Counted from the first letter of the stretch, positions 1 to 6,680 are shown. The stretch: DNA of 8,604 nt from Bacteroidia bacterium (GCA_030429325.1 JAUICT010000067.1:1-8604); one strand, 5' to 3'. The notes: generated from the sequence alone by a model not told the origin. A program made the numbers and translations.

Positions 1-1
1 A

Positions 2-592
2 AACTTGAAGTTGTTGCATCCATTTATGCCTTTTTTAACCGAAGAGGTGTGGCAACATACCGCGGAGCGTACGCCGGAACAAGCATTAATGGTTTCTAAC
101 TGGCCCAAAGTACTAGAGGTAGATGTACAATTGATTGCTGATTTTGATTTTGCCGCTGAGGTGATTTCGGGTATACGCACCATCCGAAAGGAGAAAAACA
201 TTCCGCAAAAAGAAGCCTTGGAGCTTTCTGTACTAAATAGTGAAGGAATAGGGGGGGAGATGAATCCAATCATATCCAAATTGGCCAATGTTTCCGAAAT
301 CACAATAATAGCGGATAGTTTGGATGGCGCATTGAGCTTTCGGGTAAAGAGCAATGAGTATTTTATCCCGATTGGCGGTGCCATTGATGTGGAGGCGGAA
401 ATCAAAAAAATCAATGAGGAACTGAAATATACCCGCGGATTTCTACAATCGGTACAAAAGAAATTGAGCAATGAGCGTTTTGTGAACAATGCCCCAGAAC
501 AAGTGGTGGCCATAGAGCGCAAAAAAGCTGCGGATGCCGAGGCCAAGATAGAGACCTTGGAAAAAAGCTTGGCAAGTTTAGGAAACGTATAG
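2..592 (+). CDS. valS: Valine--tRNA ligase, C-terminal part (5' end outside window)
   Basis: This is the last 196 codons of a cytoplasmic class I aminoacyl-tRNA synthetase that charges tRNA-Val. The reading frame is open from the first bases, so the catalytic core with HIGH and KMSKS lies upstream of the window. The visible part begins in the anticodon-binding helical domain (LLHPFMPFLTEEVWQ, then SGIRTIRKEKNIP, both typical of the ValRS/IleRS/LeuRS group). It ends in a charged helical hairpin, roughly codons 389-580, containing KKLSNERFVNNAPEQVV. That segment is the hallmark C-terminal coiled-coil arm of ValRS that contacts tRNA, and it separates ValRS from its relatives. The frame is intact through the TAG at 590-592. 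The TTG at 5-7 is an internal leucine, not a start. The next gene follows on the same strand after 96 bp. Confidence 0.96.
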   Translation, partial: NLKLLHPFMPFLTEEVWQHTAERTPEQALMVSNWPKVLEVDVQLIADFDFAAEVISGIRTIRKEKNIPQKEALELSVLNSEGIGGEMNPIISKLANVSEITIIADSLDGALSFRVKSNEYFIPIGGAIDVEAEIKKINEELKYTRGFLQSVQKKLSNERFVNNAPEQVVAIERKKAADAEAKIETLEKSLASLGNV

Positions 593-620
593 GTTCTCGG
601 TCTTGACCGCACTAGATTGG

Positions 621-645
621 TTGACGGAAATTATGGTTTTGTCAA
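621..645 (+). other. Hairpin between valS and the hydroxylase gene
   Basis: Arms 621-629 and 637-645 can pair over 9 bp (TTGACGGAA with TTTTGTCAA, two G-U pairs) around a 7-nt loop. It lies 28 bp after the valS stop. It lacks the GC-rich stem and following U-run of an intrinsic terminator, so any role in ending valS transcription is a guess. Confidence 0.25.
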
Positions 646-655
646 TTGATTGAAG

Positions 656-683
656 TTGAGTGTTTTACTTTTTCATATATTTA
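656..683 (+). promoter_or_regulatory. Possible Bacteroidota-type promoter for the hydroxylase gene
   Basis: TTG at 656-658 and TATATTTA at 676-683 are separated by 17 bp. This resembles the Flavobacterium pattern TTG-N17-23-TAnnTTTG, with the last base A instead of G. Transcription would begin at or just before the ATG at 689, giving a very short or absent leader. If correct, it rules out the longer TTG start at 650. The match is imperfect in an AT-rich spacer, so confidence is low. Confidence 0.27.
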
Positions 684-688
684 GTACT

Positions 689-1954
689 ATGGAATCGTAT
701 GCTGCGGCTTTGTTGTATGCCATCCCGTTTTTTGTGGGTCTCGTACTTTTTGAAGTGCTCTACGGGCATTTTAAAAAGAAGCAGATGCACAATGTCATGG
801 ATACAGTGAGTAGTCTCAGTTCAGGGCTTACCAATATTGTAAAGGATTCCTTAGGGCTTGGGATTATCATCATTAGTTATCCATTTTTGTTGGAACACTT
901 GGCCCTTACCGAGATTAAGGCCACATGGTTGGTTTGGGTAGTGGCCTTTGTAGCACTTGATTTTGCGGGCTATTGGAACCATAGGCTAAGCCATCACATT
1001 AACTTTTTCTGGAACCAGCATGTCATCCACCATAGTAGCGAAGAGTTTAATTTGGCCTGTGCCCTGCGCCAGCCCATATCCAATCTGTTGGGGTATTACG
1101 CCCTCTTATTGATTCCTGCTGCGCTATTGGGCGTTCCAAACGAAGTTATTGCCGTTTTGGCCCCCATACACCTGTTTGCCCAATTCTGGTATCATACCCA
1201 GCACATCGGTAAAATGGGTTGGCTGGAATATATTATTGTAACCCCATCGCAACACAGGGTACATCACGCCATCAACAAAGAGTACCTGGATAAGAACCTC
1301 GGGCAGATTTTCTGTGTTTGGGATCGCATGTTCGGGACTTTTCAAGAGGAGATGGAGGATGTGCCCCCACAATATGGGGTATTGAAACCGGCCCATACGT
1401 GGAACCCGGTCATCATCAATTTTCAACATTTATGGCGATTGATCAAGGATGCGTGGCGAACCCAAAGCTATTGGGACAAACTTAGGATTTGGTTTATGCC
1501 CACGGGTTGGCGCCCCACGGATGTTCAAGAAAAATACCCGGTAACGGTCATAGAAGATGTTTACAATTTTAGAAAGTATAGGCCAGAGGCTTCATTGGCG
1601 TTAAAGGGCTACGCTATTTTTCAGATGGTGGCAACCACCATATTGTTGTTGTTCATGTTCTATAATTATGCTGCTATTGGTTTTGATGGCCTTTTGATCT
1701 TTGGCGCTTTTGTTTTTATAGGGGTGTATGGCTATACCACGTTGATGGATCGCAAATATTATGCAATTTGGATTGAACTGTTGAGAAGTGTGGCAGGCTT
1801 GTCCGTTATATATTGGGGTCAGGATTGGTTTGGAATCAATGCCTATGTGCCCATCGGTAGCTTGTTGGTGGCCCTATATTTTTTGATTACCATTGGTGGT
1901 GCGGTATACTTCACCTATTTTGAAAAGAGCTATACGGAACCGTTGGTATCCTAA
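689..1954 (+). CDS. Sterol desaturase/fatty acid hydroxylase family membrane protein, AGMO-like
   Basis: This 421-aa integral membrane protein should be a non-haem di-iron oxygenase acting on a lipid. The histidine clusters of the superfamily are present: H98-x3-H102-H103 (HRLSHH), H111-x2-H114-H115 followed by SSEEFN, H169/H172 (YHTQH) and H189-x2-H192-H193 (HRVHH). HHSSEEFN with ALRQ, then TPSQHRVHH and WDRMFGTF, recalls animal alkylglycerol monooxygenase (AGMO, TMEM195) more than C4-sterol oxidase. Hydrophobic spans lie near residues 5-25, 55-71, 80-95, 132-150 and 152-168, with several more from about 307 to 411. The C-terminal third is membrane-rich and less recognisable. I chose ATG 689 over the in-frame TTG at 650 because the protein then begins with a usual membrane-anchoring N-terminus. 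The substrate is unknown: ether lipid, fatty acid and ornithine-lipid hydroxylation (OlsE belongs to the same superfamily) are all possible. The stop overlaps the converging ACBP gene by 4 bp. Confidence 0.92.
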   Translation: MESYAAALLYAIPFFVGLVLFEVLYGHFKKKQMHNVMDTVSSLSSGLTNIVKDSLGLGIIIISYPFLLEHLALTEIKATWLVWVVAFVALDFAGYWNHRLSHHINFFWNQHVIHHSSEEFNLACALRQPISNLLGYYALLLIPAALLGVPNEVIAVLAPIHLFAQFWYHTQHIGKMGWLEYIIVTPSQHRVHHAINKEYLDKNLGQIFCVWDRMFGTFQEEMEDVPPQYGVLKPAHTWNPVIINFQHLWRLIKDAWRTQSYWDKLRIWFMPTGWRPTDVQEKYPVTVIEDVYNFRKYRPEASLALKGYAIFQMVATTILLLFMFYNYAAIGFDGLLIFGAFVFIGVYGYTTLMDRKYYAIWIELLRSVAGLSVIYWGQDWFGINAYVPIGSLLVALYFLITIGGAVYFTYFEKSYTEPLVS

Positions 1955-2214
1955 AGTTTTTTAACCTCAGATTCTACCAAAGCAATATATTTTTTCTTAG
2001 CTTCTTTAACTGTCATGTTTTGGGCCTGAAAAAGGGCATTTGCCTTAAATGCATTGATTAGCGGGGTCCTGCTTCCAGGATTGTCAAAGTTCTTGTTGGC
2101 CACCTTGAAATAAGCGTAGAGTTTTAACAACAAGTCGGCGGGAAGGGGCTCGGTATACCCGTTTACAAAGGCAACTGCTTCTTCAAATCGGGTATGTAGC
2201 TCCTTGTCACTCAT
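1951..2214 (-). CDS. Acyl-CoA-binding protein (ACBP family)
   Basis: This small soluble four-helix protein of 87 aa is the usual length for free-standing ACBP (about 86-90 aa) and should bind long-chain acyl-CoA in the cytoplasm. The pattern is visible: an N-terminal helix (FEEAVAFVNGY), then LLLKLYAYFKVA, corresponding to the LYxxYKQA helix, a loop with NPGSRTP, and VKEAKKKYIALVE, corresponding to EDAMKAYIxxVE. By eye alignment to bovine ACBP, Y33, K37 and Y76 match the ligand contacts Y28, K32 and Y73. The region equivalent to KAKWDAW is divergent (KANALFQ), so K54 and W55 are not conserved. ATG 2214 overlaps the end of psd by 8 bp (ATGAGTGA), which suggests translational coupling. It is the last gene of the operon, and no terminator hairpin is evident after it. 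Confidence 0.87.
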   Translation of the reverse strand: MSDKELHTRFEEAVAFVNGYTEPLPADLLLKLYAYFKVANKNFDNPGSRTPLINAFKANALFQAQNMTVKEAKKKYIALVESEVKKL

Positions 2215-2872
2215 CTTGTTTCCGTATTGAAGCGATACAGGTCTTTGCCCCGGTCACTTTCTGCCCAAGCTTAACGGTAATATTGCAATCCAAAGGTAAA
2301 AGTAAATCTACGCGGGAACCAAATTTAATGAAACCGGCATCCTGTCCTTGTGTCACTTGTTCGCCTTCCTCGGCATAATTTACAATACGTCTGGCTAAGG
2401 CACCTGCTATTTGGCGATAGCCTATTTCACCAAACTTTGGGGTGTGAAGCACCACTGTGGTACGTTCATTTTCTGTGCTTGACTTGGGGTGCCAAGCCAC
2501 CAAATATTTCCCGGGATGGTATTTGGAATAGGTAATGGTTCCGCTGGCGGGGTAGCGCGTTACGTGAACGTTTACCGGGGACATAAAAATGGATACCTGT
2601 CTTTTTCTTTCTTTAAAGTATTCGGGTTCATCCACTTCTTCAATAACAACCACTTTGCCATCAACAGGGGCAAGAATATCATCAAAAGTAGGTGTGACCA
2701 ATCGTTTGGGGTTTCTAAAAAACTGTAAGATGGCCACAAGGATAACCAAGGCTGCTATCTGTACGGTGTAACGAGCCCATTCCACATCAATATAAAATTG
2801 AGCGGCCAAGATTGCGGCAACCACAATAAAAAAAGTGATAATAATAATTTTTTGACCCTCTTTATGAAACAT
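2207..2872 (-). CDS. psd: Phosphatidylserine decarboxylase, short (archaeal-type) family
   Basis: This pyruvoyl enzyme converts phosphatidylserine to phosphatidylethanolamine at the inner membrane. The 221-aa length fits the short PSD-A type rather than the roughly 300-aa E. coli enzyme. Two hydrophobic helices near residues 8-28 and 36-51 anchor it, followed by FFRNPKR. APVDG (D71) and SPVNVHVTRYP (H103) match the Asp and His of the self-processing triad. FGSR at 184-187 holds the expected cleavage site, G185-S186, where the serine becomes the pyruvoyl group, leaving a small alpha subunit of about 36 aa. ATG 2872 lies inside the end of cdsA (11-bp overlap), and the stop overlaps the ACBP start. 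No phosphatidylserine synthase gene, which would supply the substrate, is in the window. Confidence 0.94.
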   Translation of the reverse strand: MFHKEGQKIIIITFFIVVAAILAAQFYIDVEWARYTVQIAALVILVAILQFFRNPKRLVTPTFDDILAPVDGKVVVIEEVDEPEYFKERKRQVSIFMSPVNVHVTRYPASGTITYSKYHPGKYLVAWHPKSSTENERTTVVLHTPKFGEIGYRQIAGALARRIVNYAEEGEQVTQGQDAGFIKFGSRVDLLLPLDCNITVKLGQKVTGAKTCIASIRKQDE

Positions 2873-3665
2873 AGGAAAAAATGTTAAGTATCAAATATGC
2901 AAAAGGGGCTGCAAATACAAGGCTGTCCAAACGATCCCAAATACCTCCGTGTCCTGGTAGAATGGCTCCGCTGTCCTTTACGCCGGCCACCCGCTTAAAC
3001 TTAGACTCCAAAAGGTCGCCTATACTTCCTGCCACCACAATTACCGTGGCTAGGACCATCCATTGCACAATAGTTAGTTTAGTTTCGTAGAACGACATTA
3101 TGTAAGCCGCCACCAGTGCAAAAATAAGACCTCCTATAGAACCTTCAATGGTTTTTTTAGGAGAAACTGAAGGAAATAATTTTGTGCGGCCCAAAGTGCG
3201 TCCCACCAAGTAGGCAAAAGTGTCGTTGACCCAAATCAGAATAAAGATGCCCATGATGAGAAATTGGGCAAAATCATCATTTTTATAAGGGATCATGGTC
3301 AAAAAAATGCATCCTCCACCAATATAGAGTACGGCAATGATAAACTTTTGAAGTTCAGTGAATTTTCTTTCCTTTCCAGAAAAAAGAAAGAAGAGCAAAG
3401 CGATATCAACCGTAATGGTAAGAAACATCAAAAGGGTAATGAGATTATTGTCCTGTATCAAATAGATGTAAGCCCACCACAGGGCCAGATAAGCGGTATA
3501 AATATAGTATCCTTTGAGTCTTACAATACGCTTAAATTCGTACAGGCAGCCCAAGCCAAATGCCATAAAGAGAAAGTCGAAAGCATCTGAACTTAAAAAT
3601 ACTGCCCCCAACAGAAGCACCACATAGATGATTCCCGTTATGGAACGCCTTAGGATTTCTTTCAT
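2862..3665 (-). CDS. cdsA: Phosphatidate cytidylyltransferase (CDP-diacylglycerol synthase)
   Basis: This enzyme makes CDP-diacylglycerol from phosphatidate and CTP, the branch point for all glycerophospholipids, in the inner membrane. The 267 aa are mostly hydrophobic with about eight membrane spans, the usual size and shape. The full CdsA signature is present at residues 221-247: S221-x-F-K224-R225, K230-D231, then LPGHGG (236-241) and D244-R245-x-D247, which bind the metal and nucleotide. The upstream conserved region is also clear: WVNDTFAYLVGR (145-156) and SPKKTIEG (168-175). ATG 3665 follows the LUD gene stop after 4 bp, and the 3' end overlaps psd by 11 bp. CDP-DAG synthesis and PE formation are therefore very likely co-expressed. 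Confidence 0.96.
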   Translation of the reverse strand: MKEILRRSITGIIYVVLLLGAVFLSSDAFDFLFMAFGLGCLYEFKRIVRLKGYYIYTAYLALWWAYIYLIQDNNLITLLMFLTITVDIALLFFLFSGKERKFTELQKFIIAVLYIGGGCIFLTMIPYKNDDFAQFLIMGIFILIWVNDTFAYLVGRTLGRTKLFPSVSPKKTIEGSIGGLIFALVAAYIMSFYETKLTIVQWMVLATVIVVAGSIGDLLESKFKRVAGVKDSGAILPGHGGIWDRLDSLVFAAPFAYLILNIFSYVS

Positions 3666-3669
3666 GTAA

Positions 3670-4278
3670 TCAGTAGTCTTCTAGGAGTAAAAGATAGACA
3701 TTTTTTGAGGCACTTCCGTATGACAGAAAATCGTCCTTATTCTCTGGAGTAGGCTGAAAGTGTTTTAGAGTGGTGATGTTATTGGGTATGTTTTTACGAT
3801 ATTTTTCCTTGATGACCTTTAGTGCTTCGCTGATGGAGTCTACCAACTGACTGGTGGTGGCAAAGACAATGAGGTTGGATGGTAGCTCATCCAACTTTTT
3901 TTCCTTGATTTGATTGGAACATACTAAAATGGACCCATTATGGGCCACAAGATGTTCGCAGGTAGTGAAAAAAATCTCACTTTCTTGGCGATTATCCGTA
4001 AAAGCCACGTTTTCTGATGCAAAACGGGTTTCTAAACGCGGGTCCAATGTATAGAATAGGTGGTTCTGCCAATTATTTTCAGAGATAATGCTCTTTAGGG
4101 CTTCCGAGACTTCGGCAAAGTCTTCACAATAAATGAACTTACCGCCATTTTTCTTAAAATAGATGGTAAACTTTTCATCTACGGGAATTTTTAGGTCGGG
4201 CATGTGGTCGCCACGAGTTTCCGTAGTTTCCTTGGAAACCTTTTTGCCTCCTCCAAAAAGTTTGCTAAAAACTCCCAT
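3670..4278 (-). CDS. Stand-alone LUD-domain protein (LutC/YkgG-like), function unknown
   Basis: This 202-aa protein is probably cytoplasmic, with no signal peptide or membrane span. The first 30 residues are polar and Gly/Lys-rich (FGGGKK) and look like a flexible tail. The rest fits the LUD fold of LutC/YkgG: EHLVAHNGSILV (108-119) corresponds to the 'xxTGSxx' strand-turn region, NLIVFA (135-140) and SISEAL follow, and the C-terminus FLSYGSASKNVYLLLLEDY matches the 'GxHGPxxLHVILLE' ending of LutC. In LutC the domain works with LutA and LutB in lactate oxidation, but neither partner is present here. It sits between ftsH (39 bp upstream) and cdsA (4 bp downstream), so lactate use is not supported. 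I cannot assign a substrate or point to catalytic residues. Confidence 0.8.
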   Translation of the reverse strand: MGVFSKLFGGGKKVSKETTETRGDHMPDLKIPVDEKFTIYFKKNGGKFIYCEDFAEVSEALKSIISENNWQNHLFYTLDPRLETRFASENVAFTDNRQESEIFFTTCEHLVAHNGSILVCSNQIKEKKLDELPSNLIVFATTSQLVDSISEALKVIKEKYRKNIPNNITTLKHFQPTPENKDDFLSYGSASKNVYLLLLEDY

Positions 4279-4317
4279 TTATTGTGTCAAGTACATTCTT
4301 TTTACCTGTTTTTGGCT

Positions 4318-6270
4318 TTATTTGGCAGGTTCGGGTTCCAATTCCTCTTCTTCTTTTTCAAAAGGCCTTCTTCCAAATATTTTTTCCAAATCGTCTTTAA
4401 AGATAACTTCTTTTTCCAAGAGCCTTTCGGCAAGTTCGGAAAGTTTGTCTTTGTTGTCTTCCAATAATTTAATGGCCCTTTGGTACTGCGCTTCGATTAT
4501 CTTGGATATTTCCAAATCAATTTTCTGGGCAGTTTCTTCACTATATGGTTTCGTGAATCCATACTCATTTTGGCCCGAGGAATCATAATAGGTAATATTT
4601 CCCAGTTCATCGTTCAAACCATAGATGGTGACCATGGCTCTTGCCTGTTTGGTAACTTTTTCCAAATCGCTCAATGCGCCTGTGGAAATTTTATTGAAAA
4701 CCACCTTTTCTGCAGCTCTACCTCCCATGGTGGCACACATCTCATCCAACATCTGCTCAGGACGAACAATAAGTCGCTCTTCAGGTAAATACCAAGCAGC
4801 TCCTAGGGATTGACCCCTTGGTACGATGGTTACTTTTACCAAAGGTGCGGCATGTTCCAGCATCCAGCTTACCGTGGCATGACCAGCTTCGTGAAATGCA
4901 ATGGTCTTTTTTTCCTCTGGGGTAATGATTTTGTTTTTCTTTTCCAATCCACCCACAATTCGGTCTACGGCATCCAAGAAATCTTGTTTGGTAACCGCTT
5001 TCTTTTCTTTTCTTGCAGCGATAAGGGCAGCCTCGTTACATACGTTGGCTATATCGGCACCCGAAAATCCAGGGGTTTGTTTTGCCAAGAAGTCCAAATC
5101 AAGGGTTTCCGCAGTTTTGATGGGCCTAAGATGAACTTCAAAAATCTCCTTACGTTCGTTAAGGTCGGGGAGGTCAACATAAATTTGACGATCAAATCGA
5201 CCTGCACGCATCAGGGCCTTGTCAAGGACATCGGCGCGGTTGGTAGCAGCCAATACAATAACATTGGTGTTGGTGCCAAAACCGTCCATTTCAGTCAAAA
5301 GCTGGTTCAGTGTATTTTCGCGTTCGTCGTTGGAGCCAGTGAAATTGTTTTTTCCACGAGCTCTACCAATGGCATCTATTTCATCGATAAAGATGATGGC
5401 CGGTGACTTGTCCTTGGCTTGCTTGAAAAGGTCTCTAACACGAGAAGCCCCTACACCCACGAACATTTCAACAAAGTCTGACCCGGAAAGGGAGAAGAAG
5501 GGCACTTTGGCCTCTCCTGCCACAGCCTTGGCCAAAAGGGTCTTACCCGTACCTGGAGGGCCTACCAAAAGTGCACCTTTTGGTATTTTACCTCCCAAGG
5601 AAGTGTATTTATCCGGGTTTTTAAGAAACTCCACTATCTCTTGTACCTCTTCTTTGGCACCTTCCAGACCTGCTACATCTTTAAATGAGGTTCTGGTATC
5701 TGTTTTTTCATCAAAAAGCTTTGCTTTGGATTTTCCAATGTTGAAAATCTGCCCACCTGCACCGCCACCTGCACCGCCGGACATCCTTCGCATCAAGTAA
5801 ATCCATATACCAATGATCAAGGCAAACGGCAATAAAGAAAGCAAGAGATCACCCAAGACATTGGATTCGGTATCGAACTCCACTATGGTGTCAAGGTTGT
5901 TCTCTTTCTTGATTTCTGTGATTTCGTTCTGGAATATTTGGAGGTCCCCATAATCCAATATGTACTGGGGGACCAAACCTGCAGAAGGGAACAGCGGTTT
6001 TTCCGCAACACCTTTGTGAACGTCTTTGTTCATGGCCTCTTCGGTTAGGAAGACTTTTGCCTGACGGGTATTGGTTATGATTATGATTTTTGAAATGTCT
6101 CCATTTCGCAAATATTCCTGAAGCTCGGAAGTCGTGGTTTTTTCAGTATTGGAGAAACTACTTCCACCAAAAAATTGAAAGCCGATGATCAGTGCTATGA
6201 CCACGCCATAAATCCACCACGAACTAAAACGAGGCTTTTTAGGGGTATTAGGATTGTTTTCTTTTGCCAT
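4318..6270 (-). CDS. ftsH: ATP-dependent zinc metalloprotease FtsH
   Basis: This membrane-anchored AAA+ protease unfolds and degrades membrane and short-lived cytoplasmic proteins as a hexamer. Domains of the 650-aa protein, in order: TM1 about 17-35; periplasmic domain about 36-138; TM2 about 139-161; a Gly/Ala linker (165-173); AAA+ module with Walker A GPPGTGKT (237-244), pore loop F270-V271-G272, Walker B IIFIDEID (292-299) and second region of homology with R355 and R358; M41 protease with zinc motif HEAGH (460-464) and third ligand D535 in STGALSD; acidic tail EKEEEELEPEP. All key residues are intact. ATG 6270 gives a typical start (MAKENNP) 5 bp after the rsfS stop. A longer in-frame reading to 6324 would lie wholly within rsfS and is unlikely. 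Confidence 0.98.
   Translation of the reverse strand: MAKENNPNTPKKPRFSSWWIYGVVIALIIGFQFFGGSSFSNTEKTTTSELQEYLRNGDISKIIIITNTRQAKVFLTEEAMNKDVHKGVAEKPLFPSAGLVPQYILDYGDLQIFQNEITEIKKENNLDTIVEFDTESNVLGDLLLSLLPFALIIGIWIYLMRRMSGGAGGGAGGQIFNIGKSKAKLFDEKTDTRTSFKDVAGLEGAKEEVQEIVEFLKNPDKYTSLGGKIPKGALLVGPPGTGKTLLAKAVAGEAKVPFFSLSGSDFVEMFVGVGASRVRDLFKQAKDKSPAIIFIDEIDAIGRARGKNNFTGSNDERENTLNQLLTEMDGFGTNTNVIVLAATNRADVLDKALMRAGRFDRQIYVDLPDLNERKEIFEVHLRPIKTAETLDLDFLAKQTPGFSGADIANVCNEAALIAARKEKKAVTKQDFLDAVDRIVGGLEKKNKIITPEEKKTIAFHEAGHATVSWMLEHAAPLVKVTIVPRGQSLGAAWYLPEERLIVRPEQMLDEMCATMGGRAAEKVVFNKISTGALSDLEKVTKQARAMVTIYGLNDELGNITYYDSSGQNEYGFTKPYSEETAQKIDLEISKIIEAQYQRAIKLLEDNKDKLSELAERLLEKEVIFKDDLEKIFGRRPFEKEEEELEPEPAK
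5753..5778. repeat. 12-bp direct tandem repeat within ftsH (Gly/Ala linker)
   Basis: CACCTGCACCGC occurs twice back to back (5754-5765 and 5766-5777), and the periodicity extends one base on each side. On the coding strand it writes (GGAG)2, residues 165-172, the flexible linker between TM2 and the AAA+ module. Unequal copy number would lengthen or shorten the linker by four residues without shifting the frame. Confidence 0.85.
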
Positions 6271-6275
6271 TTTTT

Positions 6276-6653
6276 TTAAGAATTGTAACTGCTCTCCACC
6301 ATGGTAACCTTGGCATCTCCCCAAAGTCCTTCAATATCGTAGAATTCCCTGATGTGTTTTTGAAATACATGTACCACAACATTTACATAGTCCATCAGTA
6401 CCCATTCTGCATTTTCAGAACCTTCAATATGCCATGGCTTATCATGGATGGCCTTACTCACAGTTTTTTGGACAGAGGAGACAATTGCGTTTACATGCGT
6501 GTTGGAAGTACCATTGCAGATGATAAAGTAGTCGCAGACTGTATTTTCGATTTCCCTAAGATCAAGTAGATTTATGTCAACACCTTTAACTTCTTCAATC
6601 CCATGTAAAATCAAGGCAATCAGTTCATCTGCACTAGTTTTTGTTTTCTGCAT
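6276..6653 (-). CDS. rsfS: Ribosome silencing factor RsfS
   Basis: RsfS binds uL14 on the 50S subunit and blocks subunit joining when nutrients are short. The 125 aa cover the whole DUF143/Iojap domain: CDYFIICNGTSNTHV (40-54), KPWHIEG (72-78), WVLMDYVNVVVHVF (84-97) and REFYDIEGLWGDA (102-114) are all in the family's order. It is the first gene of the operon with ftsH. ATG 6653 is preceded by an A/T-rich stretch without a Shine-Dalgarno sequence, as is usual in Bacteroidota, and an exact -7 box lies 20 bp upstream. The next gene outward, birA, is divergent. Confidence 0.96.
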   Translation of the reverse strand: MQKTKTSADELIALILHGIEEVKGVDINLLDLREIENTVCDYFIICNGTSNTHVNAIVSSVQKTVSKAIHDKPWHIEGSENAEWVLMDYVNVVVHVFQKHIREFYDIEGLWGDAKVTMVESSYNS

Positions 6654-6672
6654 CCAAAAATTTTAGTTTTTA

Positions 6673-6680
6673 CAAAGTTA
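6673..6680 (-). promoter_or_regulatory. -7 promoter box for the rsfS-ftsH-LUD-cdsA-psd-ACBP operon
   Basis: On the minus strand this reads TAACTTTG, an exact match to the Bacteroidota -7 consensus TAnnTTTG. The rsfS ATG starts 20 bp after its last base, which would give a leader of roughly 15 nt that is A-rich. I see no TTG at the expected -33 distance; the region upstream is an A-run (AAAACAAAAAAAA on this strand). It lies in the 82-bp divergent spacer where a promoter is needed. Confidence 0.5.

Noticed and set aside
251..257. Run of seven G in valS as a phase-variation tract
   Set aside because: valS is essential, the frame is intact and the tract is short; slippage control here is implausible.
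650..688. TTG start for the hydroxylase, adding 13 residues
   Set aside because: An ATG at 689 is available and gives a plausible membrane N-terminus. The added residues carry no known motif, though the choice is not certain.
1943..1980. Inverted repeat TTGGTA/TACCAA around the hydroxylase-ACBP junction as a terminator
   Set aside because: Only 6 bp of stem with a 26-nt loop and no U-run after it; too weak to call.
4279..4317. Promoter or terminator in the 39-bp ftsH-LUD gap
   Set aside because: No TAnnTTTG on the minus strand and no stable hairpin were found; it reads as a plain intercistronic spacer.
4810..5406. Long open frame antisense to ftsH (198 codons), with another at 5219-5800
   Set aside because: They lie opposite the highly conserved AAA+ and protease region, show no recognisable domain, and are explained by codon bias of ftsH on the other strand.
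6271..6324. Upstream extension of ftsH by 18 codons to a non-ATG start
   Set aside because: It would lie almost wholly within the 3' end of rsfS, and the ATG at 6270 gives the usual FtsH N-terminus.
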